Notes: generated from the sequence alone by a model not told the origin. A DNA stretch of 64,000 bases from Bubalus kerabau (GCF_029407905.1 NC_073634.1:23077501-23141500); one strand, 5' to 3'; counted from the first letter of the stretch, positions 32,889-44,880 are shown. Numbers and translations: made by a program.

Positions 32889-33543
32889 GGCATCTGGTCC
32901 CATCACTTCATGGGAAATAGATGGGGAAACAGTGGAAACAGTGTCAGACTTTATTTTTTGGGGCTCCAAAATCACTGCAGATGGTGACTGCAGCCATGAA
33001 ATTAAAAGACGCTTACTCCTTGGAAGGAAAGTTATGACCAACCTAGACAGCATATTCAAAAGCAGAGATCTTACTTTGCCAACAAAGGTCTGTCTAGTCA
33101 AGGCTATGGTTTTTCCAGTGGTCATGTATGGATGTGAGAGTTGGACTGTGAAGGCTGAGCGCTGAAGAATTGATGCTTTTGAGCTGTGGTGTTGGAGAAG
33201 ACTCTTGAGAGTCCCTTGGACTGCAAGGAGATCCAACCAGTCCATTCTGAAGGAGATCAGCCCTGGGATTTCTTTGGAGGGAATGATGCTGAAGCTGAAA
33301 CTCCAGTACTTTGGCTACCTCATGCAAAGAGTTGACTCATTGGAAAAGACTCTGATGTTGGGAGGGATTGGGGGCAGGAGGAGAAGGGGATGACAGAGGA
33401 TGAGATGGCTGGATGGCATCACTGACTCGATGGACGTGAGTCTGGGTGAACTCCGGGAGTTGGTGATGGACAGGGAGGCCTGGCGTGCTGTGATTCATGG
33501 GGTCGCAAAGAGTCGGACACGACTGAGCAACTGAACTGAACTG
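32889..33543 (+). mobile_element. BovB LINE copy 8, 3' third only
   Basis: Starts at 'ggcatctggtcccatcac' in the ORF2 C-terminal region and ends with the gactgagcaactgaactg tail. It carries small ORF2 remnants (32932-33165 and 33205-33393) interrupted by a three-base loss and a stop. Confidence 0.95.
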
Positions 33544-33575
33544 TATCGTATAATGTAGGACTGAAGGAGAGCTAT

Positions 33576-33778
33576 GGGGCTTCCCTGATGTTGCAGTGGT
33601 AAGGAATCTGCCTGCCAATGCAGGAGAGTTCAATCCCCGAGTCAAGAAGATCCTCTGGAGAACATAGCAACCCACTCCAGTATTCTTGCCTGGAAAATCT
33701 GTGACAGAAGGAGCTAGCAAGCTACAGTTGATGAGGTCACAAAGAGTTGGACATGACTTAGCGACAAAACAACAACAA
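33576..33778 (+). mobile_element. Bov-tA SINE
   Basis: Head 'ggggcttccctgatgttgca', a shortened B-box area ('gttcaatcccc'), and a tail ending in caacaacaaag. The most diverged full-length Bov-tA here. Confidence 0.8.
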
Positions 33779-34389
33779 AGAGAGCCACAGAGTAGCAATT
33801 AAGTTGATGGCACTATTCTCAAAGGTGCTGTCATGGTCTCCTTGGTTGGTTGATTGGTTGGTTTACAAAGTGAAAAGCCTAGATAAGGTCTGGGAACAGG
33901 AGACTGAGAAAGGGGGATTCATATCTTTGTTAATAGCATGAAAATGCTATCTCCTTAGTGACCTGGGGCAAACTCTGCAGATCTTGTTGCCTTGAGGGAA
34001 GTGTTTCTTTTCTTTAAAAGGAATTTTGATTACACTTGTTCTGGGAAGGATGAGCATGTACATTGTTTGGCTGAAAGTCCAAAGTGTTGTTCCAAATTGA
34101 ACAACTCAGCCTTTTCTGGGAGATCCACTTGAGCTATGGGTTTCCCTAATTGGAAGTGGAGGATCATATTTTAGAATAAGATTAACCTCCTTAAGTAGAG
34201 GGATAAAGTTTCCTAGAGGGAGGGAAAAATTTGCAGCATGGTGGATTTAAGAATGTTCTTTTCTTGTTGCTGAGGATGGACAGGGGAGCAAGGCTGGGAA
34301 CCAGTTGACCCAATGAGAGAATTTATGTGAAGAATTTAACTTGATCTTTACTTTTTTTCATACACTCCAGAAACAGTGATGTTTAGGGT
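33779..34389. other. Unique sequence, no feature recognised
   Basis: Contains a short ttggttggttgattgg repeat at about 33842-33862. No gene. Confidence 0.45.
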
Positions 34390-34490
34390 CTTTAAAAAAA
34401 AAATTTATTGGACTATAGTTGATTTACAATGTAGTGTTAGTTTCTGTTCACAGAAAAGTGAATCAGTTGTAGGGTTATTTTTAGTATTAA
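34390..34490 (-). mobile_element. Artiodactyl-type L1 3' end fragment
   Basis: 'atttattggactatagttg', 'atttacaatgtagtgttag' and 'gtgaatcagttgtagggtta' are the antisense 3' UTR pattern of an artiodactyl L1. Short. Confidence 0.55.
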
Positions 34491-34879
34491 AATTATTATC
34501 ATCTCCATCTCCCAACCCTCGGTCAAGTACAAAGCTTGTGTTGTTGATGGAATGGGGTAGATTAAAGATGTGACAGTAGAGAGGCATGTAACCTGTTGAG
34601 GTCAGTGTCCAGCATCCCCTCTAGGAGAGGACAGAGCCCCTGGGAATCTAAGTGGAGAACTGGCAGTGAGTAGCCAGAGGTGGATCTGAGAGAGGCAAGC
34701 CACAGTGCTGGACCACTTCAAAAAGCCGATGAGAACTGGAGTGATGTGTAACAGAAGAAGTGTCCACTGAGGTTACGCAAATCAAAGAAAGGAGGCTTTC
34801 TACCTGCCCCTCCATTAAGATGTTGGAAGAGCAGATTTCTCAAGATTGGAGGTAGTTGAGTACATATGTGTATATATGC

Positions 34880-35080
34880 ATGTGTCAGTCACTCAATGGT
34901 GTCTTACTCTTTGTGACCCCATGGACTGTAGCCCATCAGGCTCCTCTGTTGTCCATGGCATTTCCCAGGCAAGAATACTGAAGTGGGTTGCCATTTCCTT
35001 CTCCAGGGGATCTTCCCAACAGAGGGATAGAACCCGGGTATCCTACATTGCAGGCAGATTCTTTATCATCTGAGCCATCA
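34880..35080 (-). mobile_element. Bov-tA SINE
   Basis: Antisense Bov-tA from 'catgtgtcagtcactcaatg' to 'catctgagccatca'. A two-base ttg insertion lies in 'ctctgttgtccatgg'. Confidence 0.85.
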
Positions 35081-36121
35081 TGTGTGGCTTTCTCAGAAAT
35101 GCTATACCTGTATCCTAAAAGGATTGAAGGTGAAAGGAGAGGGTGGGAACCAGGAGGAGTCCATCAGAGGAATGCTATAGAAGCCAACGGGAAGCCCAGT
35201 TGGGAAATCTTTCCACCTCATCAGTTACTATGATGCAGTAGAAAAATATGGATACTACTATTGTGTTTTGCTTTCTATTAATTGTTAAAATAATCTTGTG
35301 GTGAGGGTGTTTGGCAAGACAAACACCTGTTCTTTATTTCTTTACTAGGCAAGTTAGAGTTATTGGCAGAATGTTCCAGCAAAAGCAGAATTCCATGAAA
35401 CTAATTATCTAGAGAAGGTGTGGATGGACTTGCTGTAGTAGGTGTTACATTTAGATGAGGAATTTTTCAGTAGCTGTCGTGGTCTCAAAGGATCTATTTT
35501 TGAGAGGGGATAGCTGCAAAAGTAAGAGTTAACCACTGGGTGTGGGGAGAGGAAGCAGAGGCTGAGATAGTGTTGTCAATGCAAAATTAGAACAAGTCTG
35601 GCAATACTTTCAACTGTATCTTATAATTAGGCAGGAGACTTGGTGAGGGGAAAGATGGGGAATTTGGCATCAATTGCATTGCATTTGAAATGTTGTTTTA
35701 AATTTCTGTTGCATTTTCCTCCATCTATTCCTCTAACCTTAAAAAATGAGGTAATTTATCTTCACATATGAGTTCAACTCTATCAAAACCTTCTCTTCTT
35801 GTTGGGGAGGGGAACTGAACCCTAATCCAGTCCTACACATCCCATATCTAGGATGATGGATGAATCATTGCTTTGGGAGCTGTTCCTCACCTCTAGCACC
35901 AACTAATACCACTGTTTAAGTGGCTTTTATCTCATGCCCCTTCTTTAACCCCACATCTCCATTTGTCTGCAGGACAATGTTATTTGAATATCTTTACACA
36001 TTGTATTTAGCTTATTAAATAAACTCAGATAATTCTCTTCTAGTTGTCACCTTTCAAAGATTTTTTTCATCATTGTCAAGAGAACCGTTTGGATTTTCCT
36101 GGTGTCCTAAATAAAAACTTA
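35081..36121. other. Unique sequence, no feature recognised
   Basis: No repeat or frame that can be supported across about 1 kb. Confidence 0.45.
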
Positions 36122-36130
36122 GGGCCTTTT

Positions 36131-36274
36131 CTTCTTCAATGTTTGTATATTTGGCTGCACCCAGTCTTAGATGCAGAATGTGGAATCTAGTTCCCTGACC
36201 AGGGATCAAGCCCAGGCGCCCTGCAGTGGGAGCACAGAGTCTTAGCCACTGGACCACCAGGGAAGTCCCAATTT
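36131..36274 (-). mobile_element. CHR-2-type SINE
   Basis: On + the head reads 'ggaccaccagggaagtccc' at the right, with 'ctagttccctgaccaggg' inside and 'tttggctgcacccag' at the left: a tRNA-Glu-derived cetartiodactyl SINE. gggcctttt flanks it (36122-36130 and 36275-36283). Confidence 0.8.
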
Positions 36275-36283
36275 GGGCCTTTT

Positions 36284-37099
36284 TTTGCATCCAATCCCTT
36301 ATTAATTTTGCTGGTTCCTTTTCATGTAAAGTCCTACAGTTTTACTCCTATTCAGGCCTTTGATATCCCTAATTAGACTTTAACAAAAACCTTGATTGCT
36401 TTTATGTTTTCTGTCTCTGCTTTATGTTTTATAGCTTACAGTAAGCCACTAGCTGAATCTTCTTCAAACATGATTTTCCAATTTTATCCGCATACCTCTG
36501 GCTTCAGTTCATGTATTCATTCATTCAGATTCCACGTCCCTGCCCCCCAATATTGTTTACCTACTTGATGCCAGCATAGTTACTTGGAAATAAAGAACAT
36601 ATTTCTGTAACACAAGTTAGCTGATATATGAGTGGTAAGTAGAAGAATGATATCAGAATAACACAGAAGTCATGTTGGTTTATGTGACATTAACATTTTG
36701 TGCCACTAAGTAATAACATTTACTCATATTTTGTGCCACTGAATGTTAGTACTGAACACTTCCAGTGCAAAGGCCACAGTAGGAGCTGAATGCAGCGAGC
36801 CAGTACGGCACACAGCGCCCAGCCACTGCGTTTGCTCTTCCCATATTTGGCTGCATGCTCTGACTTGGAAGGGTTTTTCTTGGAAGGATTTAATATTGGA
36901 AGAGTTCTTGATCCTTGTGTATTTTTTTAAACATGCGATTGTATAAATAATAGATGCCTTGTACCATTTTCCTAGTTACCCCAGTGGTAATAGCCTACAA
37001 AAATTGTAACACACTGTCTCAGCTGGAATATTGCTGCTGATAGAATGAATATACAGAGCTTTTCCACCACCACAAGGATCCCTCATGGGGCCCTTTTAT
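36284..37099. other. Mostly unique sequence
   Basis: 36500-36590 has a weak antisense L2-tail look ('tattcattcattcag'). No supported gene. Confidence 0.4.
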
Positions 37100-37688
37100 A
37101 GCCACACCTACTTCATTCCCCCATTCCCTTGATCCCTGTGAACACTAATCTGTTGTTTATTTCTGTAATTTTGTCATTACAAGAATGTTAAGATGAATGC
37201 ATATGGTATGCAGTCTTCAGGAATTAGCTTTTTTCACGCAGCATAATTTTCTTGATATTCATCCAAGTTGTGTGTGTGTGATGCTAGTTCATTCCTTTAA
37301 TTCCTGAGTAGTATTCCACAGTATGGACATACCACAGTTTGCTTAACCAGTCAGTTGAAAGGCATCTGGGTTGCTTTCAGTTTTTAACTATTATGAATGA
37401 AGCTCTATAGACATTTGTGTACAGGATTTTGTGTGAAAATAACTCAATTTCTCTGGGATAAATATCTAGGATTGCAATTACTGGCTTATATGAGAGTTGC
37501 ATGACTTTTTTTTAACTGTCAAATTGTTTTCTGAAGTGGTTGTCCCATTTTACATTCACATCAGTGATCTAGTTTTTCTGCATCCTTGCTGCCATTTGGT
37601 ATTGTAATATTTTTTGTTTTAGTTATTCTGATAGGTGTCCATTGGTATCTCATTATGGTTTTAATTTGAATTTCCCTAATGTCTAATG

Positions 37689-38620
37689 CTGGATGAAGCA
37701 CAAGCTGGAATCAAGATTGCTGGGAGAAATATCAATAACCTCAATATGGAGAATCCCAGGGATGGGGAACCTGGTGGTCTGCCGTCTATGGGGTTGCACA
37801 GAGTTGGACACGACTAAAGTGACTTAGCAGCAGCAGCAGATATGCAGATGACACCAGCCTTATGGCTGAAAGTGAAAAGAACTAAAGAGCCTCTTGATGA
37901 AAGTGAAAGAGGAGAGTGAAAAAGCTGGCTTAAAACTCAACATTCAAAAAACTAAGATCATAGCATCTGGTCCCATCACTTCATGGTAAATAGATGGGGA
38001 AACAGTGGCAAACTTTATTTTTTTGTGCTCCAAAATTACTGTAGATGGTGATTGCAGCCATGAAATTAAAAGACACTTACTTCTTGGAAGGAAAGTGATA
38101 ACCACCCTAGACAGCATATTAAAAAGCAGAGACATTACTTTGCCAACAAAGGTCCATCTGGTCAAAGCTATGGTTTTTCCAGTAGTCATGTATGGATGTG
38201 AGAGTTGGACTGTGAGGAAAGCTGAGCACCAAAGGACTGATGCTTTTTAACTGTGGTGTTGGAGAAGACTCTTGAGAGTCCCTTGGACTGTGAGGAGATC
38301 CAACCAGTCCATCCTAAAGGAGATCAGTCCTGGGTGTTCATTGGAAGGACGGATGTTGAAGCTGAAGCTCCAATACTTTGGCCACCTGATGCGAAGAACT
38401 GACTCACTGGAAAAGCCCCTGATGCTGGGAAAGATTGAGGGTAGGAGGAGAAGGGGAAGACAGAGGATGAGATGGTTGGATGGCATCACCAACTCAGTGG
38501 ACATGAGTTTGGGTAAACTCCGGGAGTTGGTGATGGACAGGGAGGCCTGGCATGCTGCAGTCCATGGGGTTGCAAAGAGTTGGACATGACTGAGTGACTG
38601 AACTGAACTGAACTGAACTG
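37689..38620 (+). mobile_element. BovB LINE copy 9 inside L1M, itself split by a Bov-A unit
   Basis: Starts at 'ctggatgaagcacaagc' near ORF2 motif C and ends with five actga repeats. Flanks are aatgtctaatg (37678-37688) and aatgtctgatg (38621-38631), 10 of 11 matching. ORF2 pieces at 38005-38250 and 38272-38589 are broken by stops. Confidence 0.95.
37749..37836 (+). mobile_element. Bov-A unit inside BovB copy 9
   Basis: 'agaatcccagggatgggg' to 'cttagcagcagcag' is the second unit of Bov-A2, 5'-truncated. The BovB words ca(g)atatg are seen on both sides, suggesting a short target duplication with one lost base on the left. Confidence 0.8.
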
Positions 38621-39599
38621 AATGTCTGATGATATTGAATATCTTTTCATCTGCTTGTCATTTGAATGTCTTCAGTGAAAATATTTTTCACATCTTTTGC
38701 CCATTTTTTAATTTTTTTTCTCTCCTGATCAGTAGTTTTGTTGTTTTTTCATCTCTCAACAGTGTTTTGTAAAGAGAACATTTTAAATTTTGACAAAGTT
38801 CTATTATTCAATTTCTTGTTTGGGGGATTGCATTTTGGAGTCATGTATGATAATTGTTTTCCTGTCCCTAGATCCTGGAGATTTTGTATGTTTTTTTAAA
38901 TAGAAGTTTTATAGTTTTACATTTGCATTTAGGCCTGTGATCCATCTTGAGTTAATTTTTGCATAAGGTGTGAAGTTTATGTCATAGTTTCATTTTTTGG
39001 CCAATGTATATAGTTTCATTTTTTTGCTAAGCGTTCCAGCACCATTTGTTGAAAAGACTATCCTTTCTTCATTGACTTTTTTTTACACTTTCATAAAAAT
39101 CAATTGGGCATATTTATGCGAGTCTGTTTCTGAGTTCTCTATTGGGTTCCATTGATCTGTGTGTCTGTCCCTTTAGCAACGCCACAGTCTTGGTTACTGT
39201 GGCTATGATTACCTAGCTTGCAATTAGACTGATTCCTCCTATTTTCTTTCTTTTTCAAGAATGTTTTAGCTATTCTAGTTGCTTTAACTTTGAATATAAA
39301 TTTTAGAATAATCTGAAGTATATCTACAAAAAAACTTGCTGGAATTTTGATAGAAATTGTGTTAAACCTGTATATCAGCCTGGAAAGAACTGACATCTGT
39401 ACTGCATGGAGACTTCCAATTCATGAACAGAGTATATCTTTCCATTTATTCAGATCTTGTTTGATTCTTTTCATTTAGTAGTTTTCAGCATACAATTGCT
39501 ATGCATGTTTTGTTTTATTTATATACCAAAGCTTTTCACTCTTTTGAACAATGGTAAGTAGCATTGCATTTTTAATTTCTCTCTTTTGAGGTTTTTTTC

Positions 39600-39942
39600 T
39601 TTCCTGGTCCTTTGGCTCAGAAGAGTAGGCTTTTGTCTGAGATCTTTTTGTTTGTATGCACTCACTGGCATTTCTGGGACTACTGGCTTCTTCATCTCCA
39701 TGTCTGGGATATATGAAGTAAACAGAAAACCTAGGGAACTCACTTCTATGTCATTCCTTGGGTCACAAGTTCCCTAGCTGATCCCATAATAACGTTATGT
39801 TTTTATGCATAATTTTGGTAGACCTCGGGTTTTTCAGCTATGTATTTGTTGCATCACAGCAGAAATTACTGTATATCAAACCTGAATGCTGCCCTTTAAA
39901 AACTTACAGTTTAGTGGATTCTAAATTTCTCCCATATCTTAC
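39600..39942. other. Unclear sequence after the L1M
   Basis: May be more distant L1-related sequence, but no segment is clear enough to assign. No coding frame is supported. Confidence 0.35.
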
Positions 39943-40189
39943 CTGCTGCTGCTGCTGCTGAGTCACTTCAGTCATGTCCGACCCTGTGCGACCCCATAGA
40001 CAGCAGCCCACCAGGCTCCCCCATCTCTGGGATTCTCCAGGCAAGAACACTGGAGTGGGTTGCCATTTCCTTCTCCAATGTATGAAAGTGAAAAGTGAAA
40101 GTAAAGTCGCTCAGTCGTGTCTGACTCTTAGCGACCCCATGGACTGCAGCCTACCAGGCTTCTCCATCCATGGGCTTTTCCAGGCAAGA
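39943..40189 (-). mobile_element. Bov-A2 SINE, 5'-truncated
   Basis: The tail appears as ctg repeats at 39943-39960; both Bov-A units are present but the last ~25 bases of the outer unit are missing (ends at 'ttttccaggcaaga'). Confidence 0.9.
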
Positions 40190-40539
40190 TATTACATATT
40201 AAATTCATAGACACAAACGCAAGTTTTTTGGTTGCCAAATGTCTCCACCATCTGCCTGTAGTTGAGACTTAAAGCTTCACTACTTTGTTGCATTCCACTG
40301 GACTCTGTTCTTTCTTTCAATAAAATATAATTACTATCATGTCCCAGAAGGATTCAAACACAAAACTGGCATTGAGAATTAATAAGATATTATATGAATT
40401 AATTATTAGACCTTTTCCTTACACTTTACTGCGAGCAGGGCATTTTTGACAGAAGGAGGCTGGAAAGATAGGTACAGAGTGCAAGGAGATGGGACTGGTC
40501 CAGGTAACTGATGTGAAGGAGGTTTACAGATTGCCTACA
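40190..40539. other. Unique sequence, no feature recognised
   Basis: Nothing supported. Confidence 0.45.
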
Positions 40540-40640
40540 TTCAAGCCTGACCCCTCTGTCTATTACCATGTGATGTTGGGCAAATTATTTAATCTTCTCA
40601 TTAAGTAGCTTAATCTCCTCATCCATAAAATGGGGATAAA
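40540..40640 (+). repeat. MIR SINE fragment
   Basis: 'attaccatgtgatgttggg', 'caaattatttaatcttctc' and 'cctcatccataaaatggg' are the MIR 3' core. Short but clear. Confidence 0.7.
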
Positions 40641-40652
40641 AAGAGAATCCAT

Positions 40653-41082
40653 CTGTTTTAGCTTTCTATAACTGCTGTAACAAATTACCACAACCTTGGC
40701 TTAAAACAAAAAAGTGTTCTCTCACAGTTCTGGAGATCAGAGGTGTGAAATCAAGGTGTCAGAAAGGCTATGCTTCCTCCAGAGGCTCTTGAGATTCCAC
40801 ATTTACTTCTTCCAGCTCCTGGTGGCCGATAGCATTCTTTGACTTGTGATTGCACATTCCAGCCTCTCTGCCTTCGTCTTCCCATGCCTTTCTCTTTGCT
40901 TCTGTCCTTTCTTCTGTCTGTTCATTGGATAGAGGGACCACCCAGTTGACCCAGGATAATCTCATCTTGTGATCCTTCATTTAATTATGTCTGTGAAGAT
41001 CCTTTTTCCAAATAAGGTCACATTCACAGTTTTCAGGGACATATATTTTGGGGGGTGGGCACCATTCAACCCATTATACCAT
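40653..41082 (-). mobile_element. MLT1-type MaLR LTR, antisense
   Basis: On + 'taactgctgtaacaaattac' at the left and 'gggcaccattcaacccatta' at the right, with 'tctggagatcagaggtgtg' and 'ccaaataaggtcacattcac' between, are the antisense MLT1 order. An ancient solo LTR without coding content. Confidence 0.85.
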
Positions 41083-41257
41083 CTCTTAGGGTTTTCTGTG
41101 AATAAGAGCATTCCTGTAAACATTTACTGTGATGTCTGGCATAATAGTAAGTTATGAAGGTCAGATTGGATTATGATTATGATGATTATTAGACAGCATG
41201 AGGACACAGGGTGTTTGAAGTTGGGTGGATATGAGGAAATGAAAGAAATGGGCTGAT

Positions 41258-41760
41258 GCTTCAGTTATTTATTGCTGTATAACAATAAGCCCAAAACTTA
41301 GTTGCTTAGCACAACAGCAATTTATTTCTCACAACTCTGTTGGTAGCCTATGCTTGCTGGTGGTTCTTCTGATCTAGCTGGTATAGCTGAAGTCACTTAG
41401 CAACTTCATTCATCTGGAGGTTGGACAGTCCTTCCAAGACGGTGTTTTGTTTTCCAGATCTCTCTCCATGTGAACTTCCTTCATTCAATGATGAAGACTG
41501 AGTTTCTTTATGACACATTTCTGAGAAGGAAAAAAAAAAGGAGCATCCAGGCCTCTGGTGGAAGTAGCCCAGTGTCACTTCCATCAGATTCTGTTGGTCA
41601 AAGCAGGTGACAAGGCTATTCTGGATTTCAAGGGATAGGGGAATAGTCTTTGCTTCATAATAGGAGAAATAGCCATTTCCACCCTCACCCCAGGGAAAGA
41701 AGGGAGGAAGGAATTGATTTGGAGGCTCTCTGCACAGTTGGCTCTAAAGATTGATTTCAG
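41258..41760 (-). mobile_element. MLT1-type MaLR LTR, antisense, second copy
   Basis: 'ttattgctgtataacaataa', 'caatttatttctcacaac', 'ggtggttcttctgatc' and 'ggtcaaagcaggtgacaagg' match antisense MLT1, a different subfamily from the neighbour at 40653. It aligns with 44425-44880 over several blocks. Confidence 0.7.
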
Positions 41761-42434
41761 CTTCATAGACTTATTTTCTGCAGGACTAACATGCTGAGCA
41801 TCAATTCCCGCATCCTAGTTCAGATCCCATAGTTCCAGCAAGGAAATGGGGTTGCTGTTTTCTCAATAGGCCTTTTATCTTCTTGCTTTTGCTCATATCA
41901 TTCATTTAATCTGAAATAGTATTTTTTTAAGCTATTCATGTTCACTGAGTCTTTATATTAAAGACAAACCTTACTTTCTACATCTGGTTCTCATTAAATT
42001 CACCTAGTTCTAATATTTTTTCTCTCCAAGTTCTCTAGACATGTAGTTATTTAGATTATGTTTTATTAATTTACATTTGTTGAAAGGTTTTTTAAAATTA
42101 TGTATTGTCAAATATTGCAGATGTGTTTAGTCAGATCAGATTGTAAATTCATGGGAACCTAGGCTATCATACTTTTGCTTCTTCTCAGATCTCCTCTCCC
42201 AGTTATTTTGCACCAGACACTGGGGTTCACATGAGACAATGCTTCTGAGTGAAACTGAATTTTAGGCATTTCAAGAAGTTTCAGCATATCTAAATAACAG
42301 AGAGGTCAAGGATGCTAGATAAGTAGGATATAAATATTTAGTAGATGTTCCGTTGTTGAACAAATGAAGGCCTACAGGCATGAAGGCCATTGGGACTTGG
42401 CAAATTCATTTTTAGTGGAAATTATTTTGGTGCA
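41761..42434. other. Unique sequence, no feature recognised
   Basis: A/T-rich; no frame or repeat supported. Confidence 0.45.
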
Positions 42435-42590
42435 TCAAATATTTATTCAGCACCTAATATGTTCCTGTCACTTTGCTAGATCCATAGAAGGAAATGTAAA
42501 AAAAAAAAAAGTGAAAAATTCAATCTCTGACTTCCAGGAAAATATTTACTGAAGAAAGATGCAAACATACACATATAGTTAATACAAACC
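42435..42590 (-). repeat. L2 3' end, antisense
   Basis: 'caaatatttattcagcacc', 'taatatgttcctgtcac' and an A run at 42498-42510 fit an antisense L2 tail. Confidence 0.55.
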
Positions 42591-42809
42591 AAGCAGATGA
42601 GGCTGGGAGAGTGTGGGGGTGGTAGTGGTGGTGTGGTTACTGAGTTTGGCGTGACCACTTGAGAAACAAACAGTTTCTGGGTAAGATGACACTGATTGAA
42701 GTTTGCTGTGTAAGAGACAACCAAGTATTTGTCTGCTCTCATGTCAACACTACAATGTGTTGATTCATCCAGCATTAATTTTGAAACCAGGTTTTTTTAT
42801 TTTTTATTT

Positions 42810-42915
42810 TTTTTTGGTGCTGCCACAGATTGGATCTTAGTTCCCTGATCAGGGATTGAACCTATGGCTCCCACATTGGAAGCTCAGAATCTTAACCCAG
42901 TGGTTAAGAAGTCCC
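42810..42915 (-). mobile_element. CHR-2-type SINE, diverged
   Basis: 'cttagttccctgatcaggg', 'attgaacctatggctccc' and 'ggttaagaagtccc' fit an antisense CHR-2. Poly-T on the left is the A tail. Confidence 0.7.
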
Positions 42916-43215
42916 ATATGATGATATGCTTAATGGCAGGCAGTTCTGCCTGCTTCTGGGTCTTCTGCTGCTTGGAGCCAGCCTCCCTCCTCTCTGAGTC
43001 TCAAGACTGCTCTTCAAATCCTCATTTTCTGTCTCTGCTTCTTTTCAGAGTGAAAGAGTGAATCACAGGGGGAATGGCCCCAAAAGATATTGTCCTGCTT
43101 TTCCCTGGCTTCGGTTTATCCCAGGGATGCTTTATATTGCAGTTTAGCTTCAATTTGTCCAAGGAGCCTAATATTTTATGATAATACTTTCTACTTCTCT
43201 CACTCCCATTTCTTT

Positions 43216-43430
43216 TTTTTTTTTTCCTGTCCCACGAACTTCTTCTTTTATTATTATTATTATTTTACTTTACAATATTGTATTGGTTTTGCCATACATC
43301 AACATGCATCTGCCACGGGTATACACATATTCCCATCCTGAACCCCCGTCCCACCTCCCTCCCCATACCATCCCTCTGGGTCATCCCAGTGCACCAGCCC
43401 CAAGCTTCCTGTATCCTGCATCGAACCTGG
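43216..43430 (-). mobile_element. Bovine-type L1 3' end with two A tails
   Basis: On + 'ctttacaatattgtattgg', 'ttttgccatacatcaacatg' and 'catcccagtgcaccagcccc' are the antisense 3' UTR of the young bovine L1. An A/T-rich tail (ATT)n at 43246-43265 is followed by about 20 other bases and then a poly-T at 43211-43226. tcccatttcttt flanks the whole at 43204-43215 and 43431-43442. Confidence 0.85.
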
Positions 43431-43444
43431 TCCCATTTCTTTAA

Positions 43445-43666
43445 ACGTGTGTGGTGTGTGTGTGTTTTAGCAGCTCAATCGTGTCTGACTCTTTGCTACA
43501 CCATGGACTGTAGCTTGCCAGACTCAACTGTCCATGGAATTCTCCAGGCAAGAATACGGGAGTGGGTAGCCATTCCCTTCTCCAGGGAATCTTTCCAACC
43601 CAGGGATCAAACCTGTGTCTCCTGCATTACAGGCAGATGCTTTACCATCTGAGCCACCAGGTAAGC
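43445..43666 (-). mobile_element. Bov-tA SINE next to the young L1
   Basis: Antisense Bov-tA from a GT-rich tail ('gtgtggtgtgtgtgtg') to the head 'ctgagccaccaggtaag'. cccatttctttaa flanks it at 43432-43444 and 43667-43679 (13 of 13). The left copy overlaps the right duplication of the L1. Confidence 0.9.
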
Positions 43667-43679
43667 CCCATTTCTTTAA

Positions 43680-44424
43680 GCCTCCTCATAATCAGAGACT
43701 TTTGGACTAGAAAGCATTTTAGAGATCATTGAGTCAAAATTCTTGATATTTTAAAATAAAGAGATGGAAGAGTTAAGTGATTTACCTAAATGATAATCCC
43801 TTAGGAATGGAATTAGTGTTTGTGTTCGGGTTTCCTGTTTTCCAGTTGAAAATGTGTCCCCTGTACCACCCAGTGTCATAAATTAGGCAACAGGTAATTT
43901 AAAGGAATTTATCTGTAAATGAAAGGTCAAATTTTATGAAGTGAATGATTATCCCTTTATCTGTCTTGTAAAATTTAATTTTTGTATATTAGTTTCCTAA
44001 TAACAGATATCCTTATAATTGTTTAATAGAGAGAAACTGTAACATTTTTGAATGAGCTTAAAATACTTGGCTACTCTCTGTACTGCCCACTTGTATGAGC
44101 CTTGGAGACTCAAGAGTTAACCCTGAGGAAATTGTGGGGTCACAGGCTGGGAGGGGCAGGTGTGAGTTAGGAGGGTTATTTATTTATTTTTTTTTTCACA
44201 TCTCCACCACTGATGGAAGAGTCACATGAAGAGAGGTCTATGCTTAGCCATTTCCCTGTTGCCAAAGGCTCACACAGTGCCCAGCTCAGAGTGAGGACTT
44301 GAGAAGAATGCTCCTTTTTCCTCAAATAGAAATGATGGTAGAGAAAAGGAGCATAAGAGATGGTCAGGGATGTACTAAGTTGGTCAGGGGAAGGCAGGGC
44401 AGTGAAAAGAGAGAATGTTACATG
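43680..44424. other. Mostly unique sequence
   Basis: 43700-43800 has an ancient repeat look ('tttagagatcattgagtc', 'agttaagtgatttacc') that I cannot assign. No gene. Confidence 0.4.
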
Positions 44425-44880
44425 TTTTAATTCTCTACTGCTGTGTAACAAATGACCTCAAAACTCACTTATTAGAACAACAATCAGTGGTTGTTTCTCT
44501 TTATCTTGTGGGTTGACTGGGCTCAGTCAGGTGGTCCTTCTGCTACATACATGTTGGCTGGGGCCACTGACAAGGCTGCACTCAGTGAGAGCTCCACCCA
44601 AGATGGCCTGTCATCCTCCAGGCCCCTCTTGATGGGGCCTCAATCATTCAATACTAGTCTTAAATAGTGGCTGGACCCAAGAAGGCAAAGATAGAACTGC
44701 CAGCTCCTGAGGACGAGGCTTGGAACTGGCAAGGTGTCACTTCCATCACATTCTATTGATCAAAGCAAGTCACAGTCCAGCCCAGCTCAAAGGGAGGGAA
44801 AATAGATCCCAGCTCTACATGGACGTGGCGGTGTGCAGGCACAGGGATGGGACAATGGTTGCAGTCCTTTTGCAAGCAAG
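44425..44880 (-). mobile_element. MLT1-type MaLR LTR, antisense, third copy
   Basis: 'ctactgctgtgtaacaaatg', 'gttgactgggctcagtcagg', 'ggtggtccttctgctac' and 'attgatcaaagcaagtcaca' follow antisense MLT1 and align with 41258-41660. Confidence 0.75.

Larger units (their letters stand above)
37100..39590 (-). mobile_element. L1M LINE, ORF2 end and 3' region, split by BovB copy 9
   Basis: On + the antisense L1 order is plain: 'tttttcacgcagcataat', 'gagtagtattccacagtatg', 'ggataaatatctaggattgc', 'ttgaatttccctaatgtc', then after the BovB 'gatattgaatatcttttca', 'ttgaaaagactatcctttc', 'gttccattgatctgtgtg' and 'aaacctgtatatcagcc'. An L1M-age element about 1.5 kb long without the insertion. Confidence 0.85.
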
